Below the pieces are notes generated by a model. It saw nothing but the letters and a program-made list of their open reading frames with translations. It was not told where the DNA came from and did no database searches. From Candidatus Aciduliprofundum sp. JdFR-45 (GTDB lineage Archaea > Thermoplasmatota > Thermoplasmata > Thermoplasmatales > JdFR-45), in assembly GCA_002011395.1 (NCBI GenBank), contig MTNG01000002.1:2150-7250 (forward strand): DNA of 5,101 bases. Reading direction: 5' to 3'. This document shows positions 1-4,798 of this stretch, one piece after another. The translations under genes and the position numbers were made by a program. Numbering within the stretch: the first letter of the stretch is position 1; the number at the start of each line of letters is the position of its first letter.

Positions 1-416
1 TTCCTTATTGCCAAGGCCGCGTATTTGAGGTCTTGATAACACACTTCCGGGTTGAGGCCAACGATGACGAATTTTGCATCTTTCCATCCCACCGGCCCCA
101 CGACCTTCCAGCCCCTCGCGGCGAGTTCCTCGCTGATACCCCTTCCCCCCACGACGTAGGCCGTGGATGGTCCGCATTTACACGTCAGGTACTCTGCGGT
201 GATGTACGCTGAGGTAACCACATCATCCTCCGATGCGGGTATTCCCATACGGTTCAGTCGCTCCGCATATTCGCGCCGCGTCCTGTATGAGTTATTTGTG
301 AGGAATATTACCCTGCAACCTCTCTCACGAAGAAACCGAACGAACTCCGCGGCACACGGTAGCGGTTCACCATCGCGGTAAAGAACGCCATCCATGTCCA
401 GTATGAATGTCGCCAT
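1..416 (-). CDS. HAD-IIA (NagD-like) sugar/glycolate phosphatase, 3'-truncated by window edge
   Basis: The N-terminal 138 residues of a HAD-superfamily subclass IIA hydrolase are visible; the C-terminus lies beyond the left edge. Seen: motif I DMDGVLY at residues 7-13, with nucleophile Asp7 and acid/base Asp9; motif II FLTNNS at 38-43; then the start of a C2-type cap with VVGGRGISEEL (88-98) and FVIVGLNPEV (116-125), the latter resembling the VVGLD-type strand of NagD-like proteins. The catalytic Lys and the third acidic motif would be off-window. Family knowledge: these are soluble Mg-dependent phosphatases of small phosphorylated metabolites such as 2-phosphoglycolate, p-nitrophenyl phosphate, glycerol phosphate or nucleotides; the substrate cannot be read from this fragment. 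ATG at 416 is the only ATG before motif I and lies 26 bp after the AlkP gene's stop, so the two are probably co-transcribed. Unlike its neighbours it has no clear GGTGA-type ribosome-binding site. Base composition is G+C-rich, unlike most of the AlkP gene upstream. Confidence 0.85.
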   Translation of the reverse strand, partial: MATFILDMDGVLYRDGEPLPCAAEFVRFLRERGCRVIFLTNNSYRTRREYAERLNRMGIPASEDDVVTSAYITAEYLTCKCGPSTAYVVGGRGISEELAARGWKVVGPVGWKDAKFVIVGLNPEVCYQDLKYAALAIR

Positions 417-442
417 CGTGGGTGTATGCGCGTGGTGGTATT

Positions 443-2110
443 TCAATCCATCTTTTTCCGTATTCTCTTTGCCCTCTCCCTGATCCTTTCCATCTCCTCC
501 TTTCTGTCGTAGTATTCCGGCGGGACGAACTTCGGCTCCCTCTCCGCCGCCTCTGACCCCTCCGCGAAGATTTCTTTCAGCACTTTTCCGTCCACGTCCT
601 CTGGAATGGGCAGGCCCAGAAGATGCATGGCTGTGGGTGCGATGTCCACTATTTCCGCGCCTCTCACCTCCACACCCCTCTTTATGTCTGGCCCGTAGGC
701 GATGAATATGCCGTACTGCCTGTGCGACCCCTTCACCCGGCCGAAGATTTTCTCCACGGAACCCACGACCTCTTCTGGTGTTAGCGAGCCGGAGGTTTTG
801 TATCCATCTCGAAGTCGCATGATTATATCGGGTGCGTTATCTGCGTAGGGGCCAGAATATAGCTCCTCCCCCCTGTAAACCTCCTCAACAATCGGTTCCC
901 CTGTCTCTGGGTCGGTTATCTCTTTAAGTTTTCTTATGATGTATTCTCTAAGCGCTTCATACTCCTCCGGACTCACAGTTCCCTTTGGCTCTCGTCCCTT
1001 TAGGTTTATAGTTATACTTTGTGTCTCCGTGCCGAAGAATGAAGATAAAAAAGCCTTGGAGTTTTCCCAGTCGATCTCCAAGTTCGTTTGAGGTAGTGAA
1101 TAGGCTTTTTTCTTTATATTCTCGGGGAGATATTTTCTTATCCAATCGATTCTCAAAGTCTTCAATATCTTGAGAATGTTTTGCTGCGTTAAGCCCAATT
1201 TGTAAAATACTCTGTATAGGAAGCTCACATCCTTTCCTCTGGCCCTTTTTAACTTCACGCTTCCCTCTTCATCCATATTCACTTTGCGGTATTTCAGGAG
1301 TCCAATTTGATGCAACCACACATTCACATAGAAGTACTTCCTGAACTCACCGAATCCATGGTCAGACACAATAAATATGTCCACATCATCGCCCGCATTC
1401 TCAACAAATTGGGAAATCATGGCGTCGATTTCCCTGTAAAATGACTCCACTAAGTCCCGATATGCCCATAGCTCGTGCTGGACGGTGTCTGTACCTATGA
1501 GCATAACCACAAATAGGTCCCATTCCTGCTCCCTCATAAACTTCGTTGCTACTTTTGTCCGTGTACGCTCCATTTCAAGTACTTTTTTATAGAGCTCATA
1601 ATCGTCCTTCACCTCCGAGGGGCTTACGAATTTGACGTAGCCCATTCTGTTGAGCGCTTCTGTGAGCTCCGGGGGATGTGTGTATATAGCGCCTTCCGGA
1701 GCCATCATTCCGGCAATTAGCACACCTTTTATTTTCTCCGGCGGGTATGTTCCCGTCATCCCTATAACGATGCACATCTTCCCTTCAAGGCTGGCCATTT
1801 TCCATAGAGTCTTTGCTTTCAGGTCTCGAGAAGTCACAAGTCTTCCGTGATAATCGTTTTCCACCCGGGTCATAAAATCGAAAATTCCATGCTTACCAGG
1901 ATTTTTGCCGGTCATAAAAGACTGCCATGCCGGTATTGATGCTGGAGGAATGGTGGATTTTAAAACTCCATGAACACCATTCTCTATTAATCGTTTAAAC
2001 GTTTCAAGCATGCCTTTCTCCATCATAGGCTTTATGATATCAAATGTGGCTCCATCTACACCGATTATAAGAACACGTCTGCTTCTTTGTCTGCGGTCTT
2101 CCTCTTCCAT
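443..2110 (-). CDS. AlkP-superfamily phosphohydrolase/phosphodiesterase (COG3379-like)
   Basis: A 555-residue AlkP-superfamily enzyme of the type I phosphodiesterase/nucleotide pyrophosphatase kind. All seven residues expected for the two-metal site are visible: Asp19 in GVDGATFD, candidate nucleophile Ser58 in PPASIPAW, Asp208 and His212 in GTDTVQHELW, Asp250-His251 in VSDHGFGEF, and His463 in KGSHRQYG. This matches the Asp/Thr/Asp/His/Asp/His/His set of nucleotide pyrophosphatase/phosphodiesterases, with Ser instead of Thr as nucleophile. INLKGREPKGTV (about 368-379) and DPETGEPIVEEV (about 400-411) are typical of the COG3379 subgroup. A Lys-rich insert spans about 270-340 and the C-terminus is a charged helix. 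No signal peptide or membrane segment is seen, so it is probably cytoplasmic. The physiological substrate is unknown; a phosphodiester, sulfate ester or phosphonate are all possible. The start at 2110 is chosen because AAGGTGA lies 5 nt upstream; an in-frame ATG at 2143 would add 11 residues. Positions 900-2110 are much poorer in G+C than the rest of the gene. Confidence 0.9.
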   Translation of the reverse strand: MEEEDRRQRSRRVLIIGVDGATFDIIKPMMEKGMLETFKRLIENGVHGVLKSTIPPASIPAWQSFMTGKNPGKHGIFDFMTRVENDYHGRLVTSRDLKAKTLWKMASLEGKMCIVIGMTGTYPPEKIKGVLIAGMMAPEGAIYTHPPELTEALNRMGYVKFVSPSEVKDDYELYKKVLEMERTRTKVATKFMREQEWDLFVVMLIGTDTVQHELWAYRDLVESFYREIDAMISQFVENAGDDVDIFIVSDHGFGEFRKYFYVNVWLHQIGLLKYRKVNMDEEGSVKLKRARGKDVSFLYRVFYKLGLTQQNILKILKTLRIDWIRKYLPENIKKKAYSLPQTNLEIDWENSKAFLSSFFGTETQSITINLKGREPKGTVSPEEYEALREYIIRKLKEITDPETGEPIVEEVYRGEELYSGPYADNAPDIIMRLRDGYKTSGSLTPEEVVGSVEKIFGRVKGSHRQYGIFIAYGPDIKRGVEVRGAEIVDIAPTAMHLLGLPIPEDVDGKVLKEIFAEGSEAAEREPKFVPPEYYDRKEEMERIRERAKRIRKKMD

Positions 2111-2115
2111 AATTT

Positions 2116-2122
2116 TCACCTT
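2116..2122 (-). promoter_or_regulatory. Shine-Dalgarno of the left AlkP gene
   Basis: On the minus strand AAGGTGA is followed by 5 nt and then ATG at 2110. The same motif and exactly the same spacing precede three plus-strand genes in this window. This favours the 2110 start over the ATG at 2143, which has only a weaker GGTGGGA upstream. Confidence 0.6.
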
Positions 2123-2166
2123 TTTGAGCATCCTTTTACACATATTCCCACCACGACTAAAAATCT

Positions 2167-2176
2167 TCTCATAAAG
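2167..2176 (-). promoter_or_regulatory. Candidate archaeal TATA box for the left AlkP-HAD unit
   Basis: The minus strand reads CCTTTATGAG here, a partial match to an archaeal TATA element (TTTATATA-like). Transcription would start about 25 nt downstream, near 2147, giving a leader of about 37 nt to the ATG at 2110 that contains the AAGGTGA site. The adjacent purine-rich BRE is not convincing. Confidence 0.35.
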
Positions 2177-2409
2177 GTATCTCCCAGAATTTGACCAACG
2201 AATGCACTTGTGCTATAATGGAAACATTAGTATTTCAGGTCCGCCTCTGTGGCGCTGGTATAGATGGAGCACTTTTCCGATTTTCCGTTTGCGTAGGGCT
2301 CGGACGTGCAGAATGTGTGTTTTACATCACCTCTCCGTCCGCTGTATTCCTTGCCAGCCGCTGACCCCTACCCGCGCGTATTCATCATCACCCTGACCAC
2401 CTCTCAATC

Positions 2410-2418
2410 TTTTAAATA
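2410..2418. promoter_or_regulatory. AT-rich TTTTAAATA box, possible second promoter
   Basis: TTTTAAATA lies in the divergent region and contains the palindrome TTTAAA, so it could serve as a TATA element on either strand. On the plus strand it would be an upstream promoter for the RHH-sat operon. On the minus strand it would give a leader of nearly 300 nt to the left AlkP gene. Sequence alone does not decide between these or show that it is used. Confidence 0.25.
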
Positions 2419-2420
2419 CT

Positions 2421-2435
2421 TGCGAAACTTTTGCA
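2421..2435. repeat. 15-bp imperfect palindrome, operator candidate
   Basis: TGCGAAACTTTTGCA reads almost the same on both strands, with TGC(G/A)AAA half-sites around a central base and one mismatched position pair. It lies about 30 bp upstream of the candidate TATA box of the RHH-sat operon and just downstream of the TTTTAAATA box. Placement and symmetry suit a dimeric regulator, possibly the adjacent ribbon-helix-helix protein, but no second copy was seen and chance remains possible. Confidence 0.3.
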
Positions 2436-2463
2436 GATAACACACGCTTTACCTCACCAAATC

Positions 2464-2475
2464 CTTTTTATATTC
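2464..2475 (+). promoter_or_regulatory. Candidate TATA box of the RHH-sat-DHH-AlkP operon
   Basis: CTTTTTATATTC, preceded by CCAAATC as a plausible BRE, is the best TATA-like match in the window. With the usual archaeal spacing, transcription would start near 2495-2500, leaving a short leader of about 15 nt that carries the AAGGTGA ribosome-binding site. Confidence 0.55.
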
Positions 2476-2500
2476 TACTGCTATGCATCCTGCGATTTGA

Positions 2501-2507
2501 AAGGTGA
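2501..2507 (+). promoter_or_regulatory. Shine-Dalgarno of the RHH gene
   Basis: AAGGTGA followed by 5 nt and ATG at 2513. It overlaps the in-frame GTG at 2504 and nearly abuts the ATG at 2507, so those upstream codons are unlikely starts. Confidence 0.65.
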
Positions 2508-2512
2508 TGACC

Positions 2513-2728
2513 ATGGAGGAGAAGATGGTGACCGTGGAAATCCCGGCATCCCTGTATGCCAAGATAGAAGGGATCATAAAGGACACCGGCTTCAAGTCGG
2601 TCAGCAGCTACGTGACCTACGTTCTCAGAGAGGTTCTGGCCGAGGACGAGGAGGAGCAGGAGGTCTTCTCCAAGGAGGACGAGGAGAGGGTGAAGGAGCG
2701 CCTCCGCTCCCTCGGGTATCTGGACTGA
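2513..2728 (+). CDS. Small ribbon-helix-helix (CopG/MetJ/Arc-like) protein, probable operon regulator
   Basis: A 71-residue protein. Its first ~40 residues read as a ribbon-helix-helix fold: strand MVTVEIP (5-11), helix SLYAKIEGIIKDTG (13-26), turn FKSVSSY, and second helix VTYVLREVLAE. This pattern is typical of CopG/MetJ/Arc DNA-binding dimers, where the strand contacts the DNA major groove. A short acidic linker rich in Glu/Asp follows, then a C-terminal helix ending RLRSLGYLD. From memory, a similar RLxxLGYL tail closes many sulfatases and other AlkP-superfamily proteins; this is notable here but unverified. It is the first gene of the sat operon, 10 nt ahead of sat, with a candidate TATA box 40-50 bp upstream, so an autoregulator of the operon is the simplest role (inference). 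No toxin partner is adjacent, which argues against an antitoxin. In-frame GTG 2504 or ATG 2507 could extend it by up to 3 residues. Confidence 0.8.
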   Translation: MEEKMVTVEIPASLYAKIEGIIKDTGFKSVSSYVTYVLREVLAEDEEEQEVFSKEDEERVKERLRSLGYLD

Positions 2729-2734
2729 GGTGAT
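2727..2734 (+). promoter_or_regulatory. Shine-Dalgarno of sat overlapping the RHH stop codon
   Basis: GAGGTGAT begins inside the TGA stop of the RHH gene; its GGTGA core ends 5 nt before GTG at 2739. An in-frame GTG at 2730 lies within the site itself and is therefore an unlikely start. The arrangement suggests translational coupling. Confidence 0.6.
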
Positions 2735-2738
2735 ACCC

Positions 2739-3875
2739 GTGATAAAGCCCCACGGCGGCCGCCTTGTTAATCGCATCAGCCACGAGGAGCGGCTGAGGGA
2801 AGAGGCCCGCGAGATGCCCCGCAGGGACCTCACACTGGATGAGGCAAGGGACCTGGCCAACATAGGACACGGCGTTTTCTCGCCCCTTGAGGGGTACATG
2901 TGCCGCGAGGACTTTGAGGTGGTTCTGGAGGAGGGACGGCTGGCGAACGACCTCCCCTGGACGATCCCCATAGTCATAGATGCAGACAGGGACGAGATCG
3001 CCCGTGTGCTGGAGGGCGACACGCTTGCCCTGTTCTATGAGGGGCGACCTCTCGGTATACTGGATGTGGAGGAGATATTCTCCTACGAAAAGAAGAGGTA
3101 CGCGGAGAAGGTGTTCAAGACGACCTCGGAGGAGCATCCGGGCGTTGCGCGCATCTACGCGAAGAAGGACCACCTGCTCGGCGGCAGGATAACGCTCTTG
3201 GAAGATCCGCCCACGAACTTCCCCCGCTACAAGCTCTGGCCGAAGGAGACGCGCGTCCTCTTCCGGGAGCGCGGCTGGAGGACGGTCGTGGGATTCCAGA
3301 CGAGGAACGCGCCTCACATAGGACACGAGTACGTGCAGAAGACGGCCCTAACGTTTGTGGACGGGCTGTTCATAAACCCCCTCATAGGCAAGAAGAAGAG
3401 GGGCGACTTCAAGGACGAGGTTATAATAAAGACCTACGAGGTGCTCTTCGAACATTACTATCCGAAGGACAGCGCCACCATGGCTGTCTTGGAAACAGAG
3501 ATGAGGTACGCGGGCCCCCGCGAGGCGATATTCCACGCGATAATCCGCAAGAACTTCGGGTGCACGCACTTCATAGTGGGAAGGGACCACGCAGGCGTGG
3601 GCAACTTCTACGGCCCCTTTGAGGCCCAGGAGATATTCGATTACTACCCGGATCTCGGGATAGTCCCCATGTTCTTCAAGTCGTTCTTCCACTGCGCGAA
3701 GTGCGGCGGTGTGGTCAACGACAAGATATGTCCCCACGGGCCGGAGCACCACATAAACTTCTCCGGCACGAAGATACGCGAGATGCTGCTCCGGGGCGAG
3801 AGGCCGCCGGAGACCATGATGCGCCCCGAGGTGGCCGAAGCCATTCTCAGCTTTGACCACCCCTTCGTGGAGTGA
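2739..3875 (+). CDS. sat: Sulfate adenylyltransferase (ATP sulfurylase)
   Basis: Catalyses ATP + sulfate to adenosine 5'-phosphosulfate (APS) + diphosphate in the cytoplasm, reversibly. The 378-residue length fits stand-alone bacterial/archaeal Sat, with no fused APS kinase. Seen: N-terminal IKPHGGRLVNRI (2-13) and the PUA-like domain to about 160; the nucleotide/sulfate-binding signature QTRNAPHIGHE (187-197); GRDHAGVG (281-288); a probable zinc site with Cys319, Cys322 and Cys331 and a His nearby (333 or 337); then SGTKIRE (342-348) and MRPEVAEAI (361-369). All hallmark motifs are intact, so the enzyme should be active. The GTG start at 2739 has GGTGA 5 nt upstream and gives the MIKPHGG N-terminus expected of the family; a GTG at 2730 would add three residues. 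The downstream DHH gene follows after 5 nt. No aprAB or APS kinase is in view, so direction and purpose (assimilation, PAPS for sulfation, or ATP recovery from APS) are not settled. Confidence 0.97.
   Translation: MIKPHGGRLVNRISHEERLREEAREMPRRDLTLDEARDLANIGHGVFSPLEGYMCREDFEVVLEEGRLANDLPWTIPIVIDADRDEIARVLEGDTLALFYEGRPLGILDVEEIFSYEKKRYAEKVFKTTSEEHPGVARIYAKKDHLLGGRITLLEDPPTNFPRYKLWPKETRVLFRERGWRTVVGFQTRNAPHIGHEYVQKTALTFVDGLFINPLIGKKKRGDFKDEVIIKTYEVLFEHYYPKDSATMAVLETEMRYAGPREAIFHAIIRKNFGCTHFIVGRDHAGVGNFYGPFEAQEIFDYYPDLGIVPMFFKSFFHCAKCGGVVNDKICPHGPEHHINFSGTKIREMLLRGERPPETMMRPEVAEAILSFDHPFVE
3869..3875 (+). promoter_or_regulatory. Shine-Dalgarno of the DHH gene, inside the end of sat
   Basis: GGAGTGA is formed by the last codons and the stop of sat and lies 5 nt before ATG at 3881. 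This favours ATG 3881 over the GTG at 3872, which lies within the site and overlaps the sat stop codon. Confidence 0.55.
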
Positions 3876-3880
3876 AACCC

Positions 3881-4798
3881 ATGATACTCCATCACTGGGA
3901 TGCAGACGGGATATGTTCCGCCGCGCTCCTGATGAGGGTTCACGGCGAGCAGGAGCACATGACGCCCACCATTGGCAACTACTTTCTCTGCGAGGAGGAC
4001 TTAAACGCCCTCAGGGGCCATGATGAGGTCATAATCGCCGACATGAACCTCCCGGACGCTCACAGGGTGTGCGAGTTCGCCCGGCTGCGGATATACGACC
4101 ACCACCTCACGCGGGAGCGCGTTTCCTGCGCCCTTGAACACATCAATCCTGCACTTGAGGGTCATCTTTATCCCTCGGCCACAACGGTCATCATGAAACG
4201 CCACTCCCTCCCCTTTGATCACCTCGTCGCCCTAGGCATCGTGGGGGACAAGGGAAAGGGAGCGCTGGAGACAGAATTCAGCGGGGAGATCCAGAAGTAT
4301 CTTGAGAAATCCGGACGCGCCTTTGAGGACCTTCTAACGGCGGTGAACCTCCTGGACTCCAGTTACAAGGTGGACAGGAGGGACGAGGTCGTGGAGAACG
4401 TGCATCTTGTGGCAGAAGGTCTCGACGCCGTTCTGGGATGCGAGCGCCTGCGGAGAAACGTAGAGGAGGTTGAGAGGGAGATAGAGAGGTGTCTTGCGGT
4501 TGAGCCGGAGGCGGTGGACGGCATCCTCCTTCTCCGCATGCGCACCCGGTATCATATTATCTCTACCGTCACACGCCGTCTGGCATGGGGTCGCAGGGCT
4601 ACCGCCATAGTCATAAACGAGCGGGGCGACAGGGACGAGATGTACGTGAGGAGCGTAGACCGCGACATATCACATCTGATAGACATCGCGAAGTCCCGCG
4701 GTTACTTCGCGGGAGGGAAGCGCGAGGTGATGGGCGCCATACTCCCGCCCGGAGAGGCCCAGAAGTTCGTGGCCGTCGTTCTGGAGGCGCTTAGATGA
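3881..4798 (+). CDS. DHH-DHHA1 family phosphoesterase (possible pAp phosphatase/nanoRNase-like)
   Basis: A 305-residue protein with the metal-binding motifs of the DHH superfamily in order: motif I HHWDADG (4-10, with His5, Asp7, Asp9), motif II IIADMN (Asp54), motif III YDHH (Asp73-His74-His75) and motif IV GIVGDKG (Asp123). A helical linker follows (about 140-205), then a DHHA1-like C-terminal domain ending in AGGKREVMGAILPP (277-290). Family knowledge: these Mn-dependent enzymes hydrolyse phosphoester bonds in small nucleotides; NrnA-type members remove phosphate from pAp and degrade nanoRNA, others act on cyclic dinucleotides or single-stranded DNA. The length suits the NrnA-like group rather than full RecJ. 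Lying between sat and an AlkP gene, pAp phosphatase is an attractive inferred role. The usual GGGH substrate motif of DHHA1 reads AGGK here, so the substrate may differ. ATG 3881 is chosen on ribosome-binding-site spacing; GTG 3872 would add three residues. Confidence 0.88.
   Translation: MILHHWDADGICSAALLMRVHGEQEHMTPTIGNYFLCEEDLNALRGHDEVIIADMNLPDAHRVCEFARLRIYDHHLTRERVSCALEHINPALEGHLYPSATTVIMKRHSLPFDHLVALGIVGDKGKGALETEFSGEIQKYLEKSGRAFEDLLTAVNLLDSSYKVDRRDEVVENVHLVAEGLDAVLGCERLRRNVEEVEREIERCLAVEPEAVDGILLLRMRTRYHIISTVTRRLAWGRRATAIVINERGDRDEMYVRSVDRDISHLIDIAKSRGYFAGGKREVMGAILPPGEAQKFVAVVLEALR
4783..4790 (+). promoter_or_regulatory. Shine-Dalgarno of the second AlkP gene, inside the DHH gene
   Basis: GGAGGCGC ends 4 nt before ATG 4795 and lies within the last codons of the DHH gene, supporting the overlapping ATGA start and translational coupling. 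Confidence 0.5.

Larger units (their letters stand above)
2111..2512. other. Divergent intergenic region between the two operons
   Basis: About 400 bp between two divergent starts with no gene I can support. Both ends are AT-rich and hold candidate TATA boxes; the centre (about 2235-2400) is richer in G+C. Small elements seen: a 15-bp imperfect palindrome TGCGAAACTTTTGCA at 2421-2435; a direct repeat of TTTTCCG at 2273-2279 and 2281-2287; a direct repeat of CACCTCTC at 2328-2335 and 2398-2405; and nested inverted repeats CGGACG/CGTCCG (2301-2306 with 2336-2341) around ATGTG/TACAT (2313-2317 with 2323-2327). A plus-strand open frame at 2202-2396 resembles no protein and has no ribosome-binding site. 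I see no tRNA, rRNA or CRISPR signature. Confidence 0.6.

Noticed and set aside
2301..2341. Rho-independent-type terminator or riboswitch from the CGGACG/CGTCCG inverted repeat
   Set aside because: The stem is only 6 bp with a 29-nt loop and no T-run follows on either strand. No known riboswitch core was recognised.
2202..2396. Plus-strand open frame of 64 codons in the divergent region
   Set aside because: It has no ribosome-binding site, is rich in Cys, Arg, Ser and Pro without any recognisable fold, and its length is expected by chance.
2350..2400. Possible C/D-box guide RNA on the minus strand, because GTGATGA resembles box C
   Set aside because: No box D (CTGA) occurs at a suitable distance on that strand, and no C'/D' pair is visible.
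2213..2467. Minus-strand frame open for about 83 codons except for one TGA at 2327-2329, which could suggest a broken gene or selenoprotein
   Set aside because: The two halves (about 38 codons from GTG 2443, and about 37 codons after the TGA) resemble no family. The second half lacks a good start, and one such frame is expected by chance among six.
2513..2728. Antitoxin of a toxin-antitoxin pair
   Set aside because: RHH proteins are often antitoxins, but the next gene is a full-length ATP sulfurylase and no small toxin-like gene is adjacent.
2468..3326. Long minus-strand open frames opposite the RHH and sat genes
   Set aside because: These are antisense shadows of G+C-rich coding sequence. 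They have low-complexity Ser/Arg/Leu-rich translations with no motifs, while the plus strand carries complete Sat and RHH motifs.
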